From the NCBI GenBank assembly GCA_024644405.1, contig JAHELC010000009.1:1-64000 (forward strand): 64,000 bases of DNA, written 5' to 3'. Source of the stretch: Nitrospinaceae bacterium. Lineage in GTDB: Bacteria; Nitrospinota; Nitrospinia; Nitrospinales; Nitrospinaceae. The position numbers and the translations under genes are program-made. Shown here piece after piece: positions 25,338 to 34,019 of the stretch (within the stretch, counting starts at the first letter, position 1; each line of letters begins with the position of its first letter). The notes below the pieces were generated by a model. The model did not search any database, had not been told where the DNA came from, and saw only the letters and a list, made by a program, of their open reading frames with translations.

Positions 25338-26504
25338 ATGGAATTGATGCCCATTCGTTTGGAAAAAATCAATCAAGCCATTCAGGGATATGAACAAACC
25401 GGCGTGCCTTTAATCTATTACGACGGAAAAGCATTAAGCCCGGCAGGAGTCAAAGATGAAATTGGAGTGTCTTATTTCATCCCGCTGATGGCTCGCCTGT
25501 TCGACCTGGACGCGCAGCAGGCAGCTTCCTGTTTTTATTACGGGGTTATTGGCTTTTCTTTTGCACTGGGTTTTGCCGGGGCATGTCTATTGTTTCGTTC
25601 CTGGGTAACCCGGAGCTTGACTCTGCTGGGTTTTATCTGGCTGGGAATTCTTTCCGTCAACAACGGATCCGTTTACAGCGTTCCTCCGGCAACGGTGGTC
25701 GCGGTTCTTCCCTGGTTTCTGTATTTTTGCAATAAATCCCGCTTGACTCCCCTTTTTCCGGCAATCTGTTTTTTGTCGGCGGCGGCCATCGGATTCTCTC
25801 ATTCTATCAGAGTGCATGGAGCGACGGGCCTTGTCCTTTTTATGGGCGTTGCGATCGCTTTCCTCATTCAATATCCCCTGAAGGAAAAACTCAAACTTGT
25901 AACGGCCCTTGTCCTGGGATTGCTGGTTCCCGTCATTTTCTTTTCGTATATCTCGGGTAATCGGGATGCCTTCCTGACGCAACAGGCCGAAAGCTATCAA
26001 CCCGTGAAACAAAGATACTTTTTCTGGCATAATATTTATATCGGTTTTGGTTATTTAAACAATCCTATGGGTATCGAATACAAGGATGAGGTTGCCGTAG
26101 ACAAAGTCCGTTCCCTCTCTCCGGATACCGAAGCCTTTTCGAAGGAATATATAGATATCCTGAAAGAGGAAGTTTTCCGGTTAATCCGAACCGAAAAGAA
26201 CTTCGTGCTTAAAACCATCTTTGCCAAAGCAGGTGTCATGCTTTTTTACTTTATATATTCGGCCAACCTGGGGTTGATCGCCGCTTACTTTTATCCTAAA
26301 AAATGGGCCCTGCAATCCGCATTTTTGATCGCAATTCTTTTTTCCACAGCACCCGGTATTCTGGTCGTGCCTCACCGCAGGTATGTTCTCGGTTTCATGG
26401 CATTGTCACTCTTATACGGGCTGGTCAGCTTGAATGAAGCCGTGGAGAAAGGCGCTTTGGATCGAATTAAAGCCGGTATACGTTCCTGGAGTCAACGTAC
26501 CTGA
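25338..26504 (+). CDS. polytopic membrane protein of the polysaccharide locus, unknown
   Basis: A 388-residue protein with about nine or ten membrane helices after a soluble N-terminal segment (residues 1-55, ending in KDEIGVSYFIPLMARLFDL). No family is recognised with confidence. Polytopic proteins at this position in polysaccharide loci are often polymerases or glycosyltransferase-like enzymes, but I see no decisive motif. The stop overlaps the asnB start by one base (TGATG), so translation is coupled. An in-frame stop lies just upstream of ATG 25338, so the N-terminus cannot be longer in this frame. Confidence 0.7.
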   Translation: MELMPIRLEKINQAIQGYEQTGVPLIYYDGKALSPAGVKDEIGVSYFIPLMARLFDLDAQQAASCFYYGVIGFSFALGFAGACLLFRSWVTRSLTLLGFIWLGILSVNNGSVYSVPPATVVAVLPWFLYFCNKSRLTPLFPAICFLSAAAIGFSHSIRVHGATGLVLFMGVAIAFLIQYPLKEKLKLVTALVLGLLVPVIFFSYISGNRDAFLTQQAESYQPVKQRYFFWHNIYIGFGYLNNPMGIEYKDEVAVDKVRSLSPDTEAFSKEYIDILKEEVFRLIRTEKNFVLKTIFAKAGVMLFYFIYSANLGLIAAYFYPKKWALQSAFLIAILFSTAPGILVVPHRRYVLGFMALSLLYGLVSLNEAVEKGALDRIKAGIRSWSQRT

Positions 26505-28402
26505 TGTGCGGAATCGTCGGAGCACTCTCTTTCACCAGCGGTTCTTTCAGAGTCACTGAACCCTACCTCGCCGCCATGAGAGACACCATGATCCATCGGG
26601 GTCCCGATGGATCTGGAACCTGGATTTCTAATGATGGAAAGGTCGGTTTTGGCCACAGGCGCCTGGCCATCATCGATTTATCCGAGGCCGCGGCGCAACC
26701 GATGTGCAATGCCGACCGGTCGCTGTGGCTCACCTTCAATGGCGAGATCTACAACCACGCCGAAATCCGTTCCGAATTGATCCAGGACGGTTTCAATCAA
26801 TGGAAAACCGATCACTCGGATACCGAGGTAGTCCTTCGCGCCTATGAACGGTGGGGCATGGATGCGCTCCACAAATTCCGCGGCATGTTCGCATTCGGAT
26901 TGTGGGATGGCCGCAAACAGGAATTGTACCTGGTGCGGGACCGCATCGGCATCAAGCCGTTGTATTACAGCATTCATCATGGCCGGCTCACCTTTGCCTC
27001 GGAAATCAAGGCCCTGCTGGAAGATCCTGAGCAGCCGCGAGCCGTGAGCGAGGAAGCGCTTTACCATTACCTTTCATTCCTGACCACACCCGGACCGCAA
27101 ACTCTGTTCGACGGTATACATAAACTGGCGCCCGGTACCTGGTTGCGGGTCAAGGCGGATGGAACGGTTCACGAATATAAATATTGGGATGTATGGGACC
27201 ACACGCATCCCCTTACGGACGTGTCAGAAGATGAAATCAGCCAACGCCTGCTGGAGGAGCTGCGAACCTCGGTGCAATTGCGGAAAGTCAGTGACGTACC
27301 CGTCGGTGTATTTCTCTCCGGGGGCATCGATTCCAGCACCAACGCGGCTTTGTTTTCTGAAGGGGAATCCCGGCCCATTCGAACCTTTTCGATCGGCTAC
27401 CAGGGAGAATACGAGAGCTATCAAAACGAAATTCATTTCGCCCGGCGCATGGCTGAAGAAGTGGGAGCCGAATATCATGACCGACTGCTCACCTTGGACG
27501 ATTTGATCGATTTCCTGCCACAAATGATTCACCTGCAGGACGAACCGATCGCCGATCCGGTATGCGTCCCTGTCTACTACGTCTCCAAACTGGCCCGCGA
27601 CAACGGAGTCACCGTCTGCCAGGTGGGTGAAGGGGCTGACGAGTTGTTCTGGGGTTACCCCAACTGGAAGCTGATGCTGGAACTGCAATACAAAAATGCC
27701 TGGCCGGTGCCCTCCTCTCTCAAAAAATTCGGTCTCGCGGGGCTACGCCTGCTGGGCCGGGAAAAGACTTTATATTATGAATGGCTCCGCCGCGGAGCCA
27801 ATGATTTGCCTGTGTTCTGGGGTGGCGCTGAGGCTTTTACCGAGGCGCAAAAAAAGGATATTCTTTCACCACGCCTTAATAACAAATTTAAAAATTTTTC
27901 TTCCTGGGAAGCGTTAAAACCCATTCATGAACGATTCCGCAGTAAGGCTTGGGAGCACAAACCTCTCCAGTGGATGAGTTACGTGGATCTCAATCTGCGC
28001 CTTCCGGAACTGCTGTTGATGCGTGTGGATAAAATGAGTATGGGGGTCAGCCTGGAAGGCCGGGTGCCTTTCCTGGACCACAAATTTGTTGAACTGGCGA
28101 TGAGTATTCCCGAAGCGGTAAAAACCAGAAACGGCAATTTGAAGCATATCCTCAAGAAATCGGTCCGCGGCCTGATTCCAGACGAGTTGATCGACCGCAA
28201 AAAACAGGGGTTCGGGGTCCCGATCCATGAATGGTTTCTGGATAGGCTGGGAAAACGCGTCCACGATGAATTAAAAGAATTCACTGAAAAAACCGACTAT
28301 TTGAATCTCAAGGCAGTGGAAGAGCTTTTAAAAAATAGAAACGCCCCCCTGGCGTGGTATCTGTTCAATCTGGCTCTCTGGTGGAAAAAATATTTCAATT
28401 GA
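26504..28402 (+). CDS. asnB: asparagine synthase (glutamine-hydrolysing)
   Basis: Glutamine-dependent amidotransferase of 632 residues. The N-terminal nucleophile is Cys2 (MCGIVGAL), followed by the class II glutaminase domain with RGPDGSG and HRRLAIIDL. The C-terminal synthetase domain has the pyrophosphate loop SGGIDSS at 272-278 and, late, RVPFLDHKFVELAMSIP. In polysaccharide loci such enzymes often amidate a sugar carboxylate or its amino acid substituent rather than free aspartate. That is an inference from context; free asparagine synthesis is equally possible. It overlaps the preceding gene by one base. Confidence 0.95.
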   Translation: MCGIVGALSFTSGSFRVTEPYLAAMRDTMIHRGPDGSGTWISNDGKVGFGHRRLAIIDLSEAAAQPMCNADRSLWLTFNGEIYNHAEIRSELIQDGFNQWKTDHSDTEVVLRAYERWGMDALHKFRGMFAFGLWDGRKQELYLVRDRIGIKPLYYSIHHGRLTFASEIKALLEDPEQPRAVSEEALYHYLSFLTTPGPQTLFDGIHKLAPGTWLRVKADGTVHEYKYWDVWDHTHPLTDVSEDEISQRLLEELRTSVQLRKVSDVPVGVFLSGGIDSSTNAALFSEGESRPIRTFSIGYQGEYESYQNEIHFARRMAEEVGAEYHDRLLTLDDLIDFLPQMIHLQDEPIADPVCVPVYYVSKLARDNGVTVCQVGEGADELFWGYPNWKLMLELQYKNAWPVPSSLKKFGLAGLRLLGREKTLYYEWLRRGANDLPVFWGGAEAFTEAQKKDILSPRLNNKFKNFSSWEALKPIHERFRSKAWEHKPLQWMSYVDLNLRLPELLLMRVDKMSMGVSLEGRVPFLDHKFVELAMSIPEAVKTRNGNLKHILKKSVRGLIPDELIDRKKQGFGVPIHEWFLDRLGKRVHDELKEFTEKTDYLNLKAVEELLKNRNAPLAWYLFNLALWWKKYFN

Positions 28403-28456
28403 ATCAACTGCCTTTATACTATTTGGAATGCTACGGATTAAAATTGGAGACGATGC

Positions 28457-29218
28457 ATGGCTCTGAATGATGAAGTAAGGTCCTATTGGGAGCAGGAAGC
28501 CTGCGGCACTCAAAAAGTCGTGGTGGGTGAAATAGAAAAATTTTCCCGCGAATGGTTTGAAAAGGTGGAAAACCATCGCTATCAGGTTGAACCCTTCATT
28601 CACTCAGTGGCCCAGTTCACCCGGCATCATGGCAAAAAACTCCTTGAAGTAGGAGTAGGAGCTGGAACCGACCATCTCCAATGGGCCAGGGCGGGTCTCG
28701 ACTGTCATGGAGTGGACCTCACGGATGAAGCCATTGAAACCACCCGGCGCCGACTCGAGATATATAAACTGAGTTCCAATTTGCAGAAAATAGATGCTGA
28801 AACTCTTCCCTTTGAAGACAACTCATTTGATGTGGTCTATTCCTGGGGCGTGATTCACCATTCGGAATATCCTGAAAAAATTATCGCCGAAATTCACCGG
28901 GTACTTAAAAAGGGAGGAACCTTTATCGGGATGATGTATGGCCGATATTCCATCGCCTCTCTAAAGATGTGGATCAGTTATGGTTTACTTAAAGGAAAGC
29001 CATGGAGAAGCTTTACCGATGTGATCTGGAATCATATGGAAAGCATAGGAACCAAGGCATATACTGTTCCCGAATTACAGAGTTTATTTTCATCTTTTGA
29101 AAATTTTGAGGGTACTCCGATAACAACTCCAGCTGAATTAAACCACCTTCCAAAATTCATAAGCCGGCTTATCCCATCCTCCTGGGGCTTTTTTATAGCC
29201 ATAAAAGCCCAGAAATAA
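28457..29218 (+). CDS. class I SAM-dependent methyltransferase
   Basis: A 253-residue methyltransferase of the UbiE/Methyltransf_11 type. Motif I is LLEVGVGAGTDHLQWA at about 60-75, and motif II is an acidic residue in CHGVDLTDEAI. The segment FDVVYSWGVIHHSEYPEKIIAEIHRVLKKGG is characteristic of the family. GGAGA lies six bases before ATG 28457. It follows asnB by 54 bases in the polysaccharide locus, so the substrate is probably a sugar or sugar-lipid intermediate, but this is inference. Confidence 0.88.
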   Translation: MALNDEVRSYWEQEACGTQKVVVGEIEKFSREWFEKVENHRYQVEPFIHSVAQFTRHHGKKLLEVGVGAGTDHLQWARAGLDCHGVDLTDEAIETTRRRLEIYKLSSNLQKIDAETLPFEDNSFDVVYSWGVIHHSEYPEKIIAEIHRVLKKGGTFIGMMYGRYSIASLKMWISYGLLKGKPWRSFTDVIWNHMESIGTKAYTVPELQSLFSSFENFEGTPITTPAELNHLPKFISRLIPSSWGFFIAIKAQK

Positions 29219-29294
29219 AAAAGTTCTTATTCCATTATTCCAGGCTCCAGAAAATACCTGAACGGTAAAAGCCCTTTCTTATCGGCCCCTCGCC

Positions 29295-30803
29295 CTATGG
29301 ATAAAAATATAATTTACTGGAATCACAATTCTCGGGTTTACGATGCACATCAAAAAATACATGAAAATTATCACGACGATTAAGATGAATGAAAACAAAA
29401 TCCGAATGAAGATGTGTATACCCATTGTCCAAGACCACTAAAGCGGATTTATATTTTTCAAATTTTTCAGGAGATTGTTTGATTTTTTCTTTGAAACAAA
29501 GGTATTTATCAAAGTATTTGGATGCGCTAAAACCGTAACTTTGGGAAGCCGCCAGGGCCGTGTAAGATTGCTTGGGTAATATCATGCTCATGGTAGATCC
29601 CAAATTACTGTCTTCAAAAACCACTTTGAATGCATCCTCACGCAGTGCTCTAATCAATTTTTGAGGGGGTTTTTCCATCAAAACAGGATTTGAATTTATA
29701 TGGAAAATTTTAATCGAAAAAACAACTGATAATAAAACTCCAAAAACGCTTAACGCCGGAACTACCCATTTTTGTTCCCTGAGGGAGAGAATCGAAACAG
29801 TCGCCAATAAAGAAATACAAATAACTCCAAAACTTTGCTCAAAATTTATGGGTTGTGATATAAAACCGGAAATAATCTGAGTATTGACTGCCACCAAAGG
29901 CGCCACCACAACAAAAGCATAAAAACCCGACCTCTCCCAATTAGAATAACGAGGCAAAAATTTCCAAATCAACAGACAAATCGCGAAAGTTCCAGAAATA
30001 ATGGGAAGTCTTGTTGTGGGGAAAAAATCCGCCTTCAAAACTTCTTTCAATGCAAATTCATAATACAATCCAATCATCATTGATACGAGCGCGTAGGAGA
30101 CAAAGCCGATCAACCAGTTGGCATATTTCTTCGGGACAAAATTATATTTCCTGTTAATTTCAGCCAAATGACAAGAAAGCACAATGAACAAGTAAGGCAC
30201 TCTCAAAAATCCATATAAAAATGGAACTATGAAATAAAGAGGGATAAAAGTCTTTCTCTTAATGGATAGATAAATCGCCAAGACCATCAAAAGGTACGAA
30301 AGTTGTGGCTCGGGAGTTCTGTAAAAGGGAGGATAATAGGCTTCCGGCATTACCAACCAATACACCCATCCGGACGAAAGGGTCGAATAAAATATTTTGG
30401 AATAAACAGGGTTTGATCCCCCAACCAAAACGGGAATCATCATGATCAAAATCGCAGCCAGGAGGGATCTGTTTTTATTAAATCCCAAAAGGACAAAAAT
30501 CTTTACAATAAAATAGCCAATGGCAACGGGACAAACCAGATCGAAAATGAAGTTTATATAACCAGGGGAAAGACCCAATTCATGAAACCACTTGACCAGA
30601 TACCTGGAGAACCTTAGAAATTTCATCTCAAAGGAAGCGGCTTCATAAGACAAGTAGCTGTATTCATCAAAGGCATTTTGATAAAAAAGATAGCCCTTTG
30701 TAAGTAATATCTGATAGAGGGGAAACAGGTTAGGCAGGATAATAATCGCTAAAAAAAATATACTTTTAAACCATTTTAACTCCCAACGAGTTTGATCGAC
30801 CAT
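29295..30803 (-). CDS. large polytopic membrane protein, possible polysaccharide polymerase or lipid-linked glycosyltransferase
   Basis: A 502-residue protein with about ten to twelve membrane helices and a C-terminal soluble tail of about 130 residues (KPPQKLIRALREDAF onward). No family is recognised with confidence. Its size and plan fit a Wzy-type polymerase or GT39/GT83-like protein, but the acidic DE-type motif of such transferases is not clear. It is the only minus-strand gene inside the polysaccharide locus, is visibly AT-richer than its neighbours, and lies between two plus-strand gene runs. This suggests later insertion or independent regulation. Confidence 0.65.
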   Translation of the reverse strand: MVDQTRWELKWFKSIFFLAIIILPNLFPLYQILLTKGYLFYQNAFDEYSYLSYEAASFEMKFLRFSRYLVKWFHELGLSPGYINFIFDLVCPVAIGYFIVKIFVLLGFNKNRSLLAAILIMMIPVLVGGSNPVYSKIFYSTLSSGWVYWLVMPEAYYPPFYRTPEPQLSYLLMVLAIYLSIKRKTFIPLYFIVPFLYGFLRVPYLFIVLSCHLAEINRKYNFVPKKYANWLIGFVSYALVSMMIGLYYEFALKEVLKADFFPTTRLPIISGTFAICLLIWKFLPRYSNWERSGFYAFVVVAPLVAVNTQIISGFISQPINFEQSFGVICISLLATVSILSLREQKWVVPALSVFGVLLSVVFSIKIFHINSNPVLMEKPPQKLIRALREDAFKVVFEDSNLGSTMSMILPKQSYTALAASQSYGFSASKYFDKYLCFKEKIKQSPEKFEKYKSALVVLDNGYTHLHSDFVFIHLNRRDNFHVFFDVHRKPENCDSSKLYFYP

Positions 30804-31017
30804 TATCCTGAAGGTATAGAAGGAAAGTTTTTAACGATTACAAACTTATTATAGTGGATTTTTCTTTATTCAGCTAAAGGTAATCAATGTAATTTTTTTA
30901 CGCCTGTTTCAATTTAAGATATTTATAAATGGGAACCGGTATGGGCATGGGAGCAAATAGCCCGGTCAAGTCAGAATATTCCTCTTACCTTTCCCCTCAT
31001 TTGGCCTTAAAATATCT

Positions 31018-31060
31018 ATACCACATTACGCAAACCCTTTAGAGGGTTCGGTGGTATTTT
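31018..31060 (+). promoter_or_regulatory. leader hairpin before the flippase gene, possible attenuator
   Basis: Outer stem ATACCAC (31018-31024) pairs with GTGGTAT (31051-31057) and inner stem AACCCT (31033-31038) with AGGGTT (31043-31048), followed by TTT. It lies 36 bases upstream of ATG 31096, downstream of no plus-strand gene, because the neighbour is divergent. A terminator here would therefore act on the leader of the flippase operon. Its descending arm contains GGTGGTAT, which weakly resembles the RfaH ops element GGCGGTAG. Confidence 0.45.
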
Positions 31061-31095
31061 ATAAATAATTTCCTGTCTTGGCAAATAGCACCCAC

Positions 31096-32418
31096 ATGAA
31101 CCCCCTCAAAGACCCTCACTCCAAACCTGAAGGTTTCCGACTATCGTTTTCCCCGCGAGCAGTATTTGATCGGGTCAAATCCTCGGATTTCTTTACCAAA
31201 ATACTCAAAACCATCTCCACTCGTGTTTTGCTGATCATTATAGGGTTTGCCACCAGCGTTATTATTGCCAGAACTCTGGGCCCTGAAGGACGTGGCATGT
31301 TTGCCATGGCAGTAACCATCGGCGCACTCGGAATTCAATTCACCAACCTCGGATTGCACGGAGCCAACACCTACTATGCCGCCCGAGACCCTAACCTGTT
31401 ATCTCCCTTGCTTGGAAACAGTTTAACGTCAAGCTTTACCTTTGGAAGCCTTATTTCATTATTGGCGGGTTTCCTTTTTTGGGTCTATCCATCCCTCGCT
31501 CCCGTCCACGGAACCCTTTTGCTGATGGCCTTGGCCTGGGCTCCTTTTGGCCTGGCCTACTTGTTATTCCAGAGTTTGATTTTAGGTGTGGATGATGTTC
31601 GAACCTACAATAGAATTGAATTGGTTACCAAATTATTCTACTTCGGTCTTTTGGGAATTATCGTGCTTTCCAATCAAATCACCCCCGAAGCCATATTTGG
31701 GGGAGCGCTGATTGCGCTGCTCATCAGATTCGCCTGGTCCTATTTCAGCTTAAGTGCCAGAACACATCATGCTGCCACCTGCTCCATCAGTTTATTTCGA
31801 AAAAGCATGCGCTACGGAATCAAGTCTTATTTCGTTTCCCTATTTAGTTTTTTTCTACTTAGAATTGATTTGCTGATGATCAATAATATGCTGGGAACAA
31901 AAGAAGCTGGCTATTATGACATCGCGATCAACCTGGCTGAAATAGTTTATATTTTGCCGGAGGTTGTCGCAATTATTCTCTTCCCCAAATTATGCGCAAT
32001 AGAGACAGCGGCAGAAAAATGGAAGGTTGCCCGACTAACCGGCTACTGGCTCGCGGGAATCATGCTTGTGATCTGTGGACTTGCCGCCTTATTAGCAGAA
32101 CCGGCCATTGGAATTATATTCGGCAGTCAATTTTTACCCTCACTTCTCCCCTTCCTTGTTCTTATTGTCTGCAAATATATTCTTACTCTGAACTTAATAT
32201 TTAATAATTTTATCGTTTCCATTCATATTCCCTGGACATCCATCCCGTTTTCATTTTTTCTGGTTGTATTGAATATCACTTTAAACCTGATCCTGATTGA
32301 GCGGTATGGCATGGTAGGTGCCGCCTGGGCAACCACCATTTCATTTGGCATGCTTATTCTTTTCAATATGTTTTATTCATATAAATACCTCTTTTCAAAC
32401 AAAGTGCCGGACTCATGA
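31096..32418 (+). CDS. Wzx-type polysaccharide flippase (MATE/MVF superfamily)
   Basis: Inner-membrane translocase of lipid-linked oligosaccharide, 440 residues with about twelve to fourteen helices. The start of the transmembrane region, TRVLLIIIGFATSVIIARTLGPEGRGMFAMAV, is typical of Wzx-like proteins. A further family feature is the sequence around LRIDLLMINNMLGTKEAGYYDIAINLAE. ATG 31096 is chosen; an upstream TTG (31078) in frame is possible. It overlaps the downstream glycosyltransferase gene by four bases (ATGA), so the two are cotranslated. Confidence 0.9.
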   Translation: MNPLKDPHSKPEGFRLSFSPRAVFDRVKSSDFFTKILKTISTRVLLIIIGFATSVIIARTLGPEGRGMFAMAVTIGALGIQFTNLGLHGANTYYAARDPNLLSPLLGNSLTSSFTFGSLISLLAGFLFWVYPSLAPVHGTLLLMALAWAPFGLAYLLFQSLILGVDDVRTYNRIELVTKLFYFGLLGIIVLSNQITPEAIFGGALIALLIRFAWSYFSLSARTHHAATCSISLFRKSMRYGIKSYFVSLFSFFLLRIDLLMINNMLGTKEAGYYDIAINLAEIVYILPEVVAIILFPKLCAIETAAEKWKVARLTGYWLAGIMLVICGLAALLAEPAIGIIFGSQFLPSLLPFLVLIVCKYILTLNLIFNNFIVSIHIPWTSIPFSFFLVVLNITLNLILIERYGMVGAAWATTISFGMLILFNMFYSYKYLFSNKVPDS

Positions 32419-34019
32419 AAAACAAGAATTTGATTGTGCTCGAATCAATTCATCTAAAACCCTTAATCGCCCCAGAAGCAAACTCTATTACAACCGGGGA
32501 ATTGGGGCAATGGGTTCGTTCGGGAAAAATCTTTTCTCAATTATTCAAATACAAGGAGGTTTACCTTTTAGCGTCAAAGTGCCATCTCCTGAACCGGCCG
32601 TTTCTTTGCGCGTTAACGCTGAAACTGTTATCCCGTGGAAAATGCTGTTTTAAGGATATCCAAGGTACCATCCAACCCATTACTCTGAAAACTTTATCCG
32701 GGTTATTCATAGATTTTGTAAGAGATCTTGCCCGCATCCCTTTTAGGCTGCGAGACCACCATAAAACAGTGCGAATCCTGGAGTCCACCTTACTAACCAA
32801 AGAGCCTGCAAAGCTAAACCTCAAACACCCGCCCTTATACCTGCGTACCGACTTGGCTCAAGGGGTTTTGGCTGGAGGTTCCATCAGCCATACCGCTGGA
32901 GTCGTCAATAATCTGCATCATTTTGCATCCGCACCGGTGATCCTATCAACGGTTCATGTTCCTGATCTTCGATCCAACGCACTTTACGAAGTGAACCCCG
33001 ATACTAACAATAAAAACTTTACCGACATTCTTCTTCTTGAGTCTAATGAAATAATATTCGAGCAATGCAGAGACAAATATGCCGACTATACCTTTTCATT
33101 TATTTACCACAGGTATTCCCCATACAATTACTCAGGAGTTGTATTCGCATGCCATTTCCACATACCACTGATTATGGAATACAATGGTCCCGAAGCCTGG
33201 GTGGGACAGAATTGGACAACAGGTTTAAAGTACGAACAACTAGCAAAGAAAATCGAAATCTTAAATGCAAAAGCCGCCGACGTGGTGGTCGTGGTCAGCC
33301 AGCCACTAAAGAGTCAATTGGTGGAGCGCGGCGCGGAATCCGGAAAAATTCTGGTCAACCCCAACGGTGTGGACCCAGAGATCTATTCTCCTGAAGTTGA
33401 CGGATCGGATATCCGCCGTAAACATAGCTTGGAAGATAAAATAGTGGTCGGTTTTATCGGCACCTTTGGCCAATGGCATGGCGCAGAAGTTCTTGTTAAG
33501 GCTTATGGACTTCTTTTGCAAAATCATCCAAACTTGAGAAATACCACTCGTCTTTTAATGATTGGTGACGGCGTTTCCATGGCAGAAGTCAAAGATCAAA
33601 TTAATAATTATAATATCTCTGAACAAGTCACTCTGACCGGGATTATTCCTCAAAAGGAAGGACCATCACATTTGGCTGCCTGCGATCTATTGGTTTCGCC
33701 TCATGTTCCAAACCCCGACGGAACCCCTTTCTTCGGGTCGCCCACCAAGCTGTTTGAGTACATGGCTATGGGCAAAGGCATTGTTGCCTCCGACCTCGAT
33801 CAAATCGGCGAAGTCCTGGAACACGACCGTACCGCCTGGATGGTTAAACCGGGAGACGCTGAATCCCTGATGCTCGGCCTGAAAACCATGATCGATAATC
33901 CGGAAATACCCAGGCGCCTGGGTGAAGCTGCGCGTCGCGAAGTAGTCGCCAAATATACCTGGAAGGAACACACGCGGAAAATAATCGATAAACTGAAGGA
34001 GCGGTGTCCTTGCGATTGA
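32415..34019 (+). CDS. glycosyltransferase family 4 with long N-terminal region
   Basis: A 534-residue glycosyltransferase of the GT-B fold. The C-terminal half has the family signature: VVGFIGTFGQWHGAEVLVKAY, then TLTGIIPQKEG, and the donor-binding GSPTKLFEYMAMGKGIVASD. It has a longer N-terminal part (about 150 residues before the first clear acceptor-domain segment) than the usual 380-residue GT4. ATG 32415 overlaps the flippase stop, and the 3' end overlaps the heparinase-like gene. It probably adds a sugar to the lipid-linked repeat unit. Confidence 0.9.
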   Translation: MKNKNLIVLESIHLKPLIAPEANSITTGELGQWVRSGKIFSQLFKYKEVYLLASKCHLLNRPFLCALTLKLLSRGKCCFKDIQGTIQPITLKTLSGLFIDFVRDLARIPFRLRDHHKTVRILESTLLTKEPAKLNLKHPPLYLRTDLAQGVLAGGSISHTAGVVNNLHHFASAPVILSTVHVPDLRSNALYEVNPDTNNKNFTDILLLESNEIIFEQCRDKYADYTFSFIYHRYSPYNYSGVVFACHFHIPLIMEYNGPEAWVGQNWTTGLKYEQLAKKIEILNAKAADVVVVVSQPLKSQLVERGAESGKILVNPNGVDPEIYSPEVDGSDIRRKHSLEDKIVVGFIGTFGQWHGAEVLVKAYGLLLQNHPNLRNTTRLLMIGDGVSMAEVKDQINNYNISEQVTLTGIIPQKEGPSHLAACDLLVSPHVPNPDGTPFFGSPTKLFEYMAMGKGIVASDLDQIGEVLEHDRTAWMVKPGDAESLMLGLKTMIDNPEIPRRLGEAARREVVAKYTWKEHTRKIIDKLKERCPCD

